Shown one piece after another: positions 23,922-33,233 of a DNA stretch of 33,304 nucleotides. The notes under the pieces are model-generated. The model was not told the DNA's origin. It searched no databases and was given only the letters and a program-made list of their open reading frames with translations. Where the stretch lies: NCBI GenBank assembly GCA_025465135.1, contig JAODNA010000041.1, positions 1 through 33,304 on the forward strand. The letters run 5' to 3'. Source of the DNA: Frankiales bacterium (GTDB lineage: Bacteria; Actinomycetota; Actinomycetes; Mycobacteriales; SCTD01). Made by a program: the position numbers and the translations under genes. Position 1 is the stretch's first letter. Each line of letters starts with the position of its first letter.

Positions 23922-24665
23922 ATGGACCTCGGCCTGACCGACAAGGTCTTCCTCGTCACCGGAGGCTCGCGCGGGCTCGGTCGGGCCTGCGCCGACGTGC
24001 TCGTTGCTGAAGGCGCCCGGCTCGTCGTCGCAGCGCGGACTGCGGAGGCCGTCGCGCGCGTCGCCGACGAGCTCGGCTGCGTCGGTGTCGCTGCCGACCT
24101 CGCCGATCCCGGGTCGCCCGCGCGGCTCGTCGACGCGGCCGTGTCGTCGTACGGCCGTCTCGACGGCGCTCTCATCTCGGTCGGGGGTCCCCCGCCCGGT
24201 GCCGCGCTGTCGCTGTCCGACGAGCAGTGGCGCTCGGCGTTCGACAGCGTGTTCCTGGGCGCCGTGCGGCTGACCCGCGCGGTCGTCGACGCCCTGCCGC
24301 CCGAGGGCGGGTCGCTGGTCTTCGTGCTGTCGACCTCCGTGAAGGCGCCGATCGCCGGGCTCGCCGCGAGCAACGGCCTGCGCCCCGGCCTGGCCATGCT
24401 GGCGAAGACGATGGCCGACGAGCTCGGACCTCAGGGCGTGCGCGTCAACGGCCTGATGCCCGGCCGGGTCCACACCGACCGCATCCGCGAGCTGGACGGC
24501 GACGACCCGGCCGTGGCCGAGCGGATGGCCGCGGGGATACCGCTGCGGCGCTACGGCGATCCCGCCGAGTTCGGTCGGGTCGCCGCCTTCCTGCTGTCCC
24601 CGGCCGCGTCGTACGTGACCGGGGCGATGGTGCCGGTGGACGGCGGCGCGGTGCGTTCGCTGTGA
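23922..24665 (+). CDS. Atypical short-chain dehydrogenase/reductase lacking the Tyr-Lys pair
   Basis: This 247-aa SDR-fold protein has a good nucleotide-binding motif, TGGSRGLG (residues 13-20), and the usual C-terminal PVDGG. The active site is abnormal. The expected YxxxK is S150-N-G-L-R154 (AASNGLRPG), and the NNAG loop reads SVGGP. STS at 137-139 is near the usual catalytic Ser. Related SDRs with SNxLR are known from other genomes, but I know of no confirmed catalysis. It may bind NAD(P) without normal dehydrogenase chemistry. It lies just downstream of an alcohol dehydrogenase. Confidence 0.85.
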   Translation: MDLGLTDKVFLVTGGSRGLGRACADVLVAEGARLVVAARTAEAVARVADELGCVGVAADLADPGSPARLVDAAVSSYGRLDGALISVGGPPPGAALSLSDEQWRSAFDSVFLGAVRLTRAVVDALPPEGGSLVFVLSTSVKAPIAGLAASNGLRPGLAMLAKTMADELGPQGVRVNGLMPGRVHTDRIRELDGDDPAVAERMAAGIPLRRYGDPAEFGRVAAFLLSPAASYVTGAMVPVDGGAVRSL

Positions 24666-24684
24666 TGCGGGGTACGACGGCAGC

Positions 24685-24852
24685 ATGAGCGAGCAGACAC
24701 CCGACATCGGTCCGGGCACGGACATCGACGCAGCCGAGCTCGACGTCGAGGCGCCGGTGGAGCCCACCGCGACGTCGGACGCGGAGGAGTACGTCGAGGA
24801 CGGCGAGACCCTCGGTGGCACGGGCGGGCTCAACGCGGGCGGGGCCGGCTGA
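24685..24852 (+). CDS. Small acidic protein of unknown function (not in the ORF track)
   Basis: This 55-aa ORF, from ATG 24685 to TGA 24852, fills the gap between the SDR and GNAT genes. It is very acidic, with repeated Asp/Glu (ELDVEAPVEP, DAEEYVEDGE), and ends in a Gly-rich tail, TLGGTGGLNAGGAG. A TACGAC hexamer 6 nt before the ATG resembles the local leaderless promoters. It has no basic residues at all, no cysteine, and no membrane segment. It could be a disordered regulator or partner protein; I recognise no family. Confidence 0.6.
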   Translation: MSEQTPDIGPGTDIDAAELDVEAPVEPTATSDAEEYVEDGETLGGTGGLNAGGAG

Positions 24853-24888
24853 GAGAAACCCGCTCGCCAGCGGTGGTACGACGGAGAC

Positions 24889-25869
24889 GTGAAGGTCGAG
24901 GCGGTCCAGGACATCGCCGGGCTGACCGCGTGGCATGCCGTCGAGTCGGCGTCGATGGCCCACGACCACGTCGCCCTGCCCGCGGACCCCCTGGCGGAGC
25001 GGGTGCCCACCCTCGATCCGGCCTCCCCGATGGCCGGCGAGAAGAGCGAGTACCGCGTCGGGTGGCTCGACGGCAGCCCTGCCGGTGCGATCGAGCTGAA
25101 CCTGCCGACCGTCGACAACCTGATCGCCGTGTCCGTGACCGTCCATGTGCTGCCGGAGCTGCGGCGTCGTGGTCTGGGCCGTGAGCTGCTCCAGCACGCG
25201 CTGGACGAGACGGCGACCCGGGGGCGGCCGCGGGTGTTCTTCGAGGTCCCGTCTCCGTACCCGGCCGGCCCCGCGCCCGCGGCGCCGCTGCTCCGGTCGG
25301 TCGGTGCGCGCCCGGTGCTCAAGGAGGTACGCCGGCTGCTCGACCTCAGCGACCTGCCTGACCTCGAGGCGCCGATCGCCGACGGCTACCGCTTCGAGCA
25401 GTGGGTCGACGTCGCACCGGAGGAGCTGGTCGAGGGGCTGGCCCACCTGTGCGCACGGATGTCGACCGACGCGCCGCTCGAGGACATGGACTGGGAGCCC
25501 GAGATCTGGGACGCCGCCCGCTACCGGCGGAAGGAGGCGTCAGCCCAGGCCCGGGGACGCGTCCGCTACGCAGGCGCGGCGGTGCACGTGGCCTCCGGGC
25601 AGGTCGTGGCCATGACCGACATCGGCGTCAGCAGGCACCACAGCGAGGTCGCCTACCAGTGGGACACGATCGTGCTGCACGAGCACCGGGGCCACGGCCT
25701 CGGCCTTGCCCTGAAAGCGCGCAACCACGAGCTGCTCGTGAAGTCCGAGCCCGCGACCCGCTGGGTCAACACGTGGAACGCCGAGAGCAACACGCACATG
25801 GTCGGCATCAACGAGCGGCTCGGCTTCCGGCCGGTCGACTACTGGACCGAGTGGCAGCTCGACCGGTAG
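24889..25869 (+). CDS. Double-GNAT-domain N-acetyltransferase
   Basis: This 326-aa protein carries two GCN5-related acetyltransferase folds, the arrangement also seen in mycothiol synthase MshD. The first has the acetyl-CoA motif VHVLPELRRRGLGRELLQHAL (about residues 84-104). The second has VLHEHRGHGLGLALKARNHELL near residue 263, followed by NAESNTHMVGINERLGFRPV, typical of the GNAT C-terminal half. The substrate is unknown. The GTG start follows TACGAC by 6 nt, again a leaderless layout. The TAG stop directly abuts the flank of the hairpin repeat array. Confidence 0.88.
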   Translation: MKVEAVQDIAGLTAWHAVESASMAHDHVALPADPLAERVPTLDPASPMAGEKSEYRVGWLDGSPAGAIELNLPTVDNLIAVSVTVHVLPELRRRGLGRELLQHALDETATRGRPRVFFEVPSPYPAGPAPAAPLLRSVGARPVLKEVRRLLDLSDLPDLEAPIADGYRFEQWVDVAPEELVEGLAHLCARMSTDAPLEDMDWEPEIWDAARYRRKEASAQARGRVRYAGAAVHVASGQVVAMTDIGVSRHHSEVAYQWDTIVLHEHRGHGLGLALKARNHELLVKSEPATRWVNTWNAESNTHMVGINERLGFRPVDYWTEWQLDR

Positions 25870-26082
25870 CCGCCCTTCGCCGCTGCCCACGTCAGTCGAC
25901 TGCCGGTGGGTGTGCGCGGCGCACGCTCACGTCGCACGCGTGGGACGCGCACACGTCAGCCGACTGCCGGTGGGTGTGCGCGGCGCGCGCTCACGTCGCA
26001 CGCGTGGCACGCGCACACGTCAGTCGACTGCCGGTGGGTGTGCGCGGCGCACGCTCACGTCGCACGCGTGGCACGCGCACAC
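25869..26082 (+). repeat. Interspersed hairpin repeat, locus B (three 64-bp tandem units)
   Basis: Three tandem 64-bp units start at 25891, 25955 and 26019. Each is a 19-bp linker (containing the palindrome CAGTCGACTG in units 1 and 3) followed by the 45-bp hairpin at 25910-25954, 25974-26018 or 26038-26082. The hairpin arms are identical to those at loci A and C but in opposite orientation. In unit 2 a base change in the inner stem still allows a G-U pair. The conserved flank (reverse complement of GCGGCGAAGGGCGG) runs from the GNAT stop codon. The array lies between convergent genes. Confidence 0.95.
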
Positions 26083-26107
26083 GTGCACGGAGATGGATCC
26101 ATCGACG

Positions 26108-26626
26108 TCACGTGCCGGGCTCGAGTGGCTCGAGCGCGAACAGCCGGATGTCACGCTGGGTCCGGCTGCGGTAGACGTCGTACGTCCCGGCCAGGTCGAC
26201 GAACCGCGCCCAGACGAGCTCCCGCTGCGGCCCGTCGAGCAGAGTGGCACGGACCCCCACGTCCTGGCCGCCGATCGTCACCGTCGCGCGTGGATCGGCC
26301 AGCAGGTTGCTGCTCCAGGCGGGGTGCTGCTGCTGCCCGAAGTTGCTGCCCACCACGTAGAGACGTCCGGGATCGCGCACGTAGAGCAGCGGCGAGGTGC
26401 GCGGTTGCCCGGTCCTCGCTCCGGTGGTGGTGAGAAGCAGCATCGGTGCGCCGATCGGACCGAACAGGGTGCGGCGACCGCGGCTGCGCACGAGCAGCCG
26501 ACGGTCGAGCGGCATCGAGACCCGGATGAGCCAGGAGCCGAGCCGCGTCGACCCGACCTTGCTCGCGGGCTTCTGCAGGCGGCTGCCTGCCCTGCCCCAG
26601 CGGACGTCGGGGAACGGGTCGGTCAT
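26108..26626 (-). CDS. Deazaflavin (F420)-dependent nitroreductase-family protein
   Basis: This 172-aa protein belongs to the Ddn-like flavin/deazaflavin oxidoreductase group (DUF385, split beta-barrel). Diagnostic parts are LLLTTTGARTGQPRTSPLLYV, followed by LYVVGSNFGQQQHPAWSSNLLADPRATV. Members in mycobacteria use reduced F420 to reduce quinones or nitroimidazoles; the cofactor here is inferred from the family. The ATG at 26626 is 2 nt downstream of the stop of the DinB-like gene, so the two are likely co-transcribed. The longer track frame to 27046 overlaps that gene and is not real. Confidence 0.9.
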   Translation of the reverse strand: MTDPFPDVRWGRAGSRLQKPASKVGSTRLGSWLIRVSMPLDRRLLVRSRGRRTLFGPIGAPMLLLTTTGARTGQPRTSPLLYVRDPGRLYVVGSNFGQQQHPAWSSNLLADPRATVTIGGQDVGVRATLLDGPQRELVWARFVDLAGTYDVYRSRTQRDIRLFALEPLEPGT

Positions 26627-26628
26627 CC

Positions 26629-27183
26629 CTACTGCCCGGCGCGGCCGTCGATGCGCTCGCGCAGGAAGTCTGCGTGCCCGTTGTGCCGGGCGTACTCCTC
26701 GACCATGTGCACCAGCACCTCGCGGACCGACACCTGGTTCCCATGGCGATCGGTCACGACTGCGGCCATGTCCGTCGCATGGCTCAGGTACTGCTCGGCG
26801 AACGCCACCTCGTCGCGCCACGCCGCCCACGCCTCGGTCACGACTGCCGGGTCCGCGACGGCGCCGTCGAAGTCGTGGTCGAACTCCCCCTCCGGGCTGT
26901 AGCGGCGCGGTGCGTCCTGCCCGGACAGCACGCGCCGGAACCAGGCGCGCTCCACCTCCGCCATGTGCCGCACGAGGCCCAGCAGCGACATGCTCGACGG
27001 CTCGACGGAGCGCCGCGCGAGCTGCTCGGCGTCCAGGCCGGCGCACTTCAGCTCGAGGGTCAGCCGCTGGCAGCGGAGGTACTCCACGTAGGTCGCGCGC
27101 TCGTCGCCGAGGCTCGGGCCGCCCTCGCGCGGGTCCTGCTCTTCCGGCAGGAACATGTCGATCTTCTTCTTCGGCGTGGTCAC
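26629..27183 (-). CDS. DinB-fold DUF664 protein
   Basis: This 184-aa protein has the DinB/DUF664 four-helix bundle. The metal-ligand pattern is visible as SLLGLVRHMAEVERAWFRR, with a late VREVLVHMVEEYARHNGHADFLRE containing the His-x3-His pair. Such proteins are predicted thiol- or metal-dependent enzymes without known substrate. The GTG start at 27183 has an excellent ribosome-binding site (GGGAGGA, 7 nt away); the track extension to 27390 would cross a divergent gene. It heads a two-gene unit with the Ddn-like reductase. Confidence 0.87.
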   Translation of the reverse strand: MTTPKKKIDMFLPEEQDPREGGPSLGDERATYVEYLRCQRLTLELKCAGLDAEQLARRSVEPSSMSLLGLVRHMAEVERAWFRRVLSGQDAPRRYSPEGEFDHDFDGAVADPAVVTEAWAAWRDEVAFAEQYLSHATDMAAVVTDRHGNQVSVREVLVHMVEEYARHNGHADFLRERIDGRAGQ

Positions 27184-27214
27184 CCGTTCATCCTCCCGCA
27201 GGGATACTCGGGCG

Positions 27215-27640
27215 GTGCCGACAGCCGTCCACGCTCCTCGCGCGCGGGTCGAGGCCGCGTGCGCCGCCCACGGCCAGGCTGCCGTCGCGGATGCCTGCAT
27301 GCGGCTGATGGCCGGTGCCGACATCGACCCCGTGATGCGCGCGGTCTTCGGCGACCAGCACAGCCCGGCCTGGCTGAAGAGCGAGGTCAACCGCTACTGG
27401 CTGCGCGTCTGGGGCGCCCGCGGTCTGCTGTGGAGCTGGGACCCGCGCGCCGTCCCCTCCGTGCGGACCGCGCTCGGCGACGAGGCCTGGCGGGTGCGGG
27501 AGATGGCGGCGAAGGTCGTCGCCCGTCACCGCGTCGACGACCTGCAGCCCGTGGTGGCCGGGCTCGTCCACGATCCCGTTCCACGGGTCCGCGCGGCCGC
27601 ATCCCGCGCCCTTGCCCTCCTCGCCGTTGCCGACCGCTGA
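27215..27640 (+). CDS. HEAT-repeat protein
   Basis: This 141-aa helical protein has a HEAT-type repeat in the C-terminal half: AVPSVRTALGDEAWRVREMAAKVVARH, then LQPVVAGLVHDPVPRVRAAASRALALL. The N-terminal half (RVEAACAAHGQAAVADACMRLMAG) is helical without a known motif. It presumably mediates protein-protein contact. The GTG start is chosen because the track start at 27155 overlaps the divergent DUF664 gene and its ribosome-binding site. It is convergent with the ABC exporter, and a hairpin repeat lies between the two stops. Confidence 0.78.
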   Translation: MPTAVHAPRARVEAACAAHGQAAVADACMRLMAGADIDPVMRAVFGDQHSPAWLKSEVNRYWLRVWGARGLLWSWDPRAVPSVRTALGDEAWRVREMAAKVVARHRVDDLQPVVAGLVHDPVPRVRAAASRALALLAVADR

Positions 27641-27683
27641 TCGCTCATCCGGCCACATGCGCTAAGGCCACTTCTCCTACGCC

Positions 27684-27764
27684 GGGTGATCGGTGTGCGC
27701 GCCCCACGCTTGCGACGTGAGCGTGCGCCGCGCACACGTCGTGGGTCGCGGCGAAGGGCGGCTG
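27684..27764 (-). repeat. Interspersed hairpin repeat, locus C (single unit)
   Basis: One 45-bp unit (27693-27737) has the same orientation and arms as locus A. It shares with A the left flank GGTGATCG and the right flank GTCGTGGG...GCGGCGAAGG. It lies between the stop of the HEAT protein gene (27640) and the stop of the convergent ABC exporter (27769). The position fits a bidirectional terminator or REP-like element. Confidence 0.9.
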
Positions 27765-27768
27765 GGTC

Positions 27769-29676
27769 TCAGTCGACGACGGGGATGGCCTGCCGGGAGA
27801 ACTGCGTCCGGTAGAGCTCGGCGTAGAGCCCGTCCCGCTCCAGCAGCTCGTCGTGGCGGCCGCTCTCCACGATGCGCCCGTCGTCGACGACGAGGATCTG
27901 GTCCGCCTCGCGGATGGTGGACAGCCGATGCGCGATGACGAGCGAGGTCCGGCCGGCGAGAGCCGTCGACAGCGCCCGTTGCACCGCGACCTCGCTCTCG
28001 CTGTCGAGGTGGGCCGTGGCCTCGTCCAGGACCACGAGGCCGGGCGCCTTCAGCAGCAGGCGGGCGATGGCCATGCGCTGCTTCTCGCCACCCGACAGCC
28101 GGTAGCCGCGGTCGCCGACGACGGTGTCGAGACCGTCGGGCAGCGACCGGACCAGCGGGCCGACCTGGGCGCTCTCGAGCGCGCCCCACAGCTCGTCGTC
28201 CGTGGCCTCGGGCCGGGCGTAGGCGAGGTTGGCCCGGATCGTGTCGTGGAACATGTGCGCGTCCTGCGTCACCACCCCGATCACGTCACGCAGCGACTGC
28301 AGCGTCACGTCGCGGACGTCGAGCCCACCGACCCGCACACTTCCCCGCTGGACGTCGTACATCCTGGTGACGAGCTGGCTGATGGTCGTCTTGCCGGCGC
28401 CAGACGGTCCCACCAGTGCGATGAGCTCCCCCGGTTTGGCCGAGAAGGACACGCCCTTGAGCACCGGCGCAGAGACGGTCTGCTCGAGCACGGCGACGGA
28501 CTCCAGCGAGGCGAGCGAGACCTCCTCTGCCTGCGGGTAGCGGAAGTGCACGTCATCGAACTCGAGCGAAGGCACACCCGACGGCAGTACGACGGCGTCG
28601 GGCTTCTCCGCGACCATCGGCTCGAGGTCGAGCACCTCGAAGACGCGCTCGAAGGACACGAGGGCGGTCATGATGTCGACCCGCACGTTGGAGAGCGCCG
28701 TGAGAGGCCCGTACAGGCGGGTCAGCAGGCTGGCGAGTGCGACGACGGTCCCGATCTTCAGCGTGCCGTGCGCGGCATAGGTCCCGCCGACGCCGTACAC
28801 CAGCGCCGTCGCCAGCGCAGCCACCGTGGTCAGGGCGACGAAGAACACCCGCCCGTACATCGCCGAGATGATCCCGATGTCGCGGACCCGGCCGGCCCGA
28901 CCGCGGAACTCCCGCTCCTCGTGCTCGGGACGGCCGAACAGCTTGACGAGCAAGGCACCCGAGACGTTGAACCGCTCCGTCATCGAGTTGTTCATCTCGG
29001 CGTTGAGGCTGTAGCTCTCGCGCGTGAGCTCCTGCAGCTTCTGACCGAACAGCTTCGCCGGGATGATGAACACCGGCAGGAGCACGAGCGACAGGAGCGT
29101 GATCTGCCACGACAGGAAGAACATCACCGACAGCGCCACGGCGACGCCGATGACGTTGCTGACGACGTTGGACAGCGTCCCCGTGAAGGCCTGCTGCGCA
29201 CCGAGCACGTCGTTGTTGAGACGGCTGATCAGGGCGCCGGTCTGCGTGCGGGTGAAGAATGCGATCGGCATCCGCTGCACGTGCCCGTAGACCTGCGCGC
29301 GCAGGTCGTAGATCAGCCCCTCACCGATGCGCGCGGAGTACCACCGGTTGATGAGGGCCAGCACCGCGTCGAAGAGCGACAGCCCGGCCACGAACAGCGC
29401 CAGTCCGAGCACGAGGCCGGGACGGCCGGTGGCAGGCGGGTTGTTGCCGATGCCGTCGTCGATGATCCTCGCGAGCACCAGCGGCGGCGCAACCGCGATG
29501 ACGGCGTCGATCACGATGACGACGAGGAACGCGATCAGCTGGCGCTTGTAGGGCGCCGCGAACTGCGCGATGCGCCGGATCGTGCCCGGGGCGAGCTTCT
29601 TGCCGACGACGGCGGGGTCGCGCGAGAACGACCGCATCATCTGCATGGGGCCGGAGTGGCCGGGTCCCATCGTCAC
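27769..29676 (-). CDS. ABC transporter, fused permease and ATPase (exporter type)
   Basis: This 635-aa half-transporter would work as a dimer. The N-terminal six-helix exporter domain starts after about 45 residues (APYKRQLIAFLVVIVIDAVIAVAPPLVLARIIDDG). The ATPase domain has Walker A GPSGAGKTT (about 418-426), signature LSGGEKQRMAIARLL (about 527) and Walker B GLVVLDEATAHLD. The substrate is unknown. The Met-rich N-terminal tail (MTMGPGHSGPMQMM) is common in actinobacterial relatives. The GTG at 29676 is preceded by GGAAGGGGG; the ATG two codons later is an alternative. It follows the acyl-CoA dehydrogenase by 34 bp on the same strand, so co-transcription is likely. Confidence 0.93.
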   Translation of the reverse strand: MTMGPGHSGPMQMMRSFSRDPAVVGKKLAPGTIRRIAQFAAPYKRQLIAFLVVIVIDAVIAVAPPLVLARIIDDGIGNNPPATGRPGLVLGLALFVAGLSLFDAVLALINRWYSARIGEGLIYDLRAQVYGHVQRMPIAFFTRTQTGALISRLNNDVLGAQQAFTGTLSNVVSNVIGVAVALSVMFFLSWQITLLSLVLLPVFIIPAKLFGQKLQELTRESYSLNAEMNNSMTERFNVSGALLVKLFGRPEHEEREFRGRAGRVRDIGIISAMYGRVFFVALTTVAALATALVYGVGGTYAAHGTLKIGTVVALASLLTRLYGPLTALSNVRVDIMTALVSFERVFEVLDLEPMVAEKPDAVVLPSGVPSLEFDDVHFRYPQAEEVSLASLESVAVLEQTVSAPVLKGVSFSAKPGELIALVGPSGAGKTTISQLVTRMYDVQRGSVRVGGLDVRDVTLQSLRDVIGVVTQDAHMFHDTIRANLAYARPEATDDELWGALESAQVGPLVRSLPDGLDTVVGDRGYRLSGGEKQRMAIARLLLKAPGLVVLDEATAHLDSESEVAVQRALSTALAGRTSLVIAHRLSTIREADQILVVDDGRIVESGRHDELLERDGLYAELYRTQFSRQAIPVVD

Positions 29677-29710
29677 GCCGCACCCCCTTCCGCTTCGGGA
29701 GGGCGCCGCG

Positions 29711-30865
29711 TCAAAAGGCGGAGATCCCGGTCAGGGCGCGACCGATGATCAGCTTCTGGATCTGACTGGTTCCCTCGTACAACGTCGTAACCCTCGCGTC
29801 GCGCAGGTACTTCCCGGCGGGGTACTCGTCGATGTAGCCGTAGCCGCCATGCGCCTGGACGCAGTTGTTGGCGGCCCGCACCGAGGCCTCGCTCGCGTAG
29901 TACTTGGCCTTGCTGGCCGCGAGGGAGTAGTCCTCACCCCGCGTCTTGAGATCAGCGACCCGCCACGTGAGCAGCCGCGCGCAGTCGACCTCCACGGCGG
30001 TGTCGGCGATGAGCTCCTGGACGAGCTGGTGGCCGGCGATCGGCTTGCCGAACTGGTGCCTGTCCTTCGTGTAGCTGACCATGCTGTCGAGCGCCGCCTG
30101 AGCAAGCCCCGTGCAGGAGGCGCCCAGCGACATCCGGCCGTCGTTGAGCGCTGTCAGCGCGACGCGGATGCCCTTGCCCTCCTCGCCGCCGAGCAGTGCC
30201 TCGGGACCGACCTTCACGTCACGCAGGATGAGCTCGGCGGTGTCGCAGGAGCGCAGCCCGAGCTTGCCCTTGATCTTGCGGGACTCGAAGCCCGGGGAGT
30301 CGTTCGGCACCAGGAACGCGGACACACCGCGGGCGCCGGAGCCACCGGTGCGCGCCATGAAGAGCGTGACGCCCGCGATGTTGCCGTTGGTGATGAAGAT
30401 CTTGGTGCCGTTGAGGACGTAGCCGCCGTCGGCCTGCTTCACGGCGGTGGACTGGAGGTCGGCGGGGTTGGACCCGAAGTCGGGCTCGGTCAGGCCGAAG
30501 CACCCGAGCACCTCACCCGTGGCCATCTGCGGCAGCCACTGCTGCTTCTGCTCCGGCGTGCCCCAGCGGTCGATCGACCCGGCGCACAAGCCGAGGTGCA
30601 CGCTGACGATCGAGCGGACGTTGGCGTCGCCGCGACCGAGCTCCTCGATGAGCAGGACGTAGGAGAGCGGATCGGCCCCGCCGCCGCCGTACTCCTCGGA
30701 GATCGTCATGCCGATGAACCCGGTCTCCCGGAGACCGTCGAGCGCCTCCTGCGGGAAGCGCTCCTCGCGGTCGTTCTGGAGCGACGGCGGCACGACGACG
30801 TCGTCCACCCACTCCTTGACCGCCTTGCGGACGGCGTCCTGCTCCGGGCTGAGCGTGAGGTCCAT
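29711..30865 (-). CDS. Acyl-CoA dehydrogenase
   Basis: This 384-aa FAD enzyme catalyses the alpha,beta-oxidation of an acyl-CoA. All family landmarks are present: CFGLTEPDFGSNPADLQSTA (FAD/substrate loop), GTKIFITNGNIAGVTLFMART, RHQFGKPIAGHQLVQ, and the C-terminal AHGGYGYIDEYPAGKYLRDARVTTLYEGTSQIQ with catalytic Glu364. Chain-length preference cannot be told. The ATG lies 6 nt after TAGGCT (minus strand, 30877-30872), a clear leaderless promoter. So it may be expressed independently of the HTH gene 37 bp upstream, and probably together with the ABC exporter downstream. Confidence 0.95.
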   Translation of the reverse strand: MDLTLSPEQDAVRKAVKEWVDDVVVPPSLQNDREERFPQEALDGLRETGFIGMTISEEYGGGGADPLSYVLLIEELGRGDANVRSIVSVHLGLCAGSIDRWGTPEQKQQWLPQMATGEVLGCFGLTEPDFGSNPADLQSTAVKQADGGYVLNGTKIFITNGNIAGVTLFMARTGGSGARGVSAFLVPNDSPGFESRKIKGKLGLRSCDTAELILRDVKVGPEALLGGEEGKGIRVALTALNDGRMSLGASCTGLAQAALDSMVSYTKDRHQFGKPIAGHQLVQELIADTAVEVDCARLLTWRVADLKTRGEDYSLAASKAKYYASEASVRAANNCVQAHGGYGYIDEYPAGKYLRDARVTTLYEGTSQIQKLIIGRALTGISAF

Positions 30866-30877
30866 CCCGTCAGCCTA
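30866..30877 (-). promoter_or_regulatory. Leaderless promoter -10 box of acyl-CoA dehydrogenase
   Basis: TAGGCT on the minus strand (30877-30872) is 6 nt from the ATG at 30865, with no Shine-Dalgarno. It is identical to the -10 box proposed for selC. Confidence 0.55.
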
Positions 30878-30902
30878 TGTATGCGCGCGAGTGCCCGGCG
30901 AG

Positions 30903-31118
30903 CTAGGAGGCCTTGCGGCGGGTGGCCCCGCCGCGACCACGCAGGCTCGCGCCCGACTCGCTGAGCATCCGGTGCACGAAGCCGTACGACCGCCCCGAGG
31001 ACGCCGCGAGCAGGCGGATGCTCTGCCCCGCCTCGTACTTCCTCTTCAGGTCGGCCGCCAGCTTGTCGCGGTCGCCACCGGTGACCCGGGTGCCCTTCTT
31101 GAGCTCAGCCACGTGCAT
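30903..31118 (-). CDS. Small helix-turn-helix DNA-binding protein
   Basis: This basic 71-aa protein has a helix-turn-helix (GQSIRLLAASSGRSYGFVHRMLSESGASLRGRGG) covering most of its length, preceded by KKGTRVTGGDRDKLAADLKRKYEA. Very similar small proteins are widespread in Streptomyces and other actinobacteria, so it is a real conserved gene; its target is not known to me. The ATG at 31118 has GGAGGGC just upstream. The long track frame to 31535 runs backwards through the neighbouring gene and is rejected. Confidence 0.87.
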   Translation of the reverse strand: MHVAELKKGTRVTGGDRDKLAADLKRKYEAGQSIRLLAASSGRSYGFVHRMLSESGASLRGRGGATRRKAS

Positions 31119-31169
31119 GCCCTCCGCGTCGGATTCGTCCTGTTTGGGGTGTCCCCAGGATGATCTGCG

Positions 31170-31198
31170 GCAATCCCCTGTTTCGCTACGGGGGTTGC
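31170..31198 (-). terminator. Hairpin just after the 31202-31495 gene
   Basis: GCAATCCCC (31170-31178) pairs with GGGGGTTGC (31190-31198) with one G-U pair and an 11-nt loop. It begins 3 nt beyond the stop codon of the minus-strand gene ending at 31202. There is no T-run. It could be a terminator, or an attenuating element ahead of the HTH gene. Confidence 0.55.
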
Positions 31199-31201
31199 GG
31201 C

Positions 31202-31495
31202 TCAGGACGCGACGAGGACGTGCGGGTGCAGGAGGGCCTCGTCCAGGCGCAGTCGCTCGAGCACGACTTCGGGGGCCTTCCAGCCGTCTGCGAGCAGGAC
31301 GCGGGTCAGGGAGACGCGGGCCTGCACCATCTCCAGGCTCGCCACCAGGTCGGGAGCCAGGCCGCCGGAGACGGCGCGGTAGCGGTCGTACGCCGCCTGG
31401 ATGTCCTGGTCCCCGCAGGCGGCGATGCGGAAGCGCACGACCGCCTCGGGGCGCGGCGAAGGCACTCCCGGGTTGCGCGGTGCGCTGCGAACCAT
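31202..31495 (-). CDS. Small protein of unknown function
   Basis: I do not recognise this 97-aa soluble protein. The N-terminal 18 residues are Pro/Arg-rich (RSAPRNPGVPSPRPEAVV). The rest is predicted to be mainly helical (DIQAAYDRYRAVSGGL, LVASLEMVQARVSLTRVLLADG, APEVVLERLRLDEALL), with one cysteine. The ATG at 31495 follows GGGGGGAC closely; upstream in-frame starts to 31567 lack such a site. It precedes the HTH gene on the same strand, separated by a hairpin, with 83 bp between stop and next start. Confidence 0.6.
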   Translation of the reverse strand: MVRSAPRNPGVPSPRPEAVVRFRIAACGDQDIQAAYDRYRAVSGGLAPDLVASLEMVQARVSLTRVLLADGWKAPEVVLERLRLDEALLHPHVLVAS

Positions 31496-31640
31496 GACGT
31501 CCCCCCGGACGCTCGCTGATCGCGGTCTGTGACAATCACGATGAGGCTGACTGCGGAGAGTGACCATCCTCCGTCGACATGGTCCTGTACCGGTCGCTGG
31601 TACTGGCCGGGACGGGCAGATGGCCTAGTCCACGCTCAGG

Positions 31641-33233
<1,593 letters not shown>

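Noticed and set aside
25891-26082. CRISPR array
   Set aside because: Units recur every 64 bp, but the intervening 19 bp are near-identical rather than unique spacers, there are no cas genes, and single and double copies occur elsewhere.
27853-29748. 631-aa plus-strand ORF opposite the ABC exporter
   Set aside because: It is the antisense frame of a canonical ABC transporter and is full of His/Arg/Asp runs without domains.
31530-31545. Possible CRP-type site (TGTGACAATCACGA)
   Set aside because: The dyad GTGA-CAA-TCAC has a 3-bp spacer instead of the 6 bp of CRP sites, and nothing else supports it.
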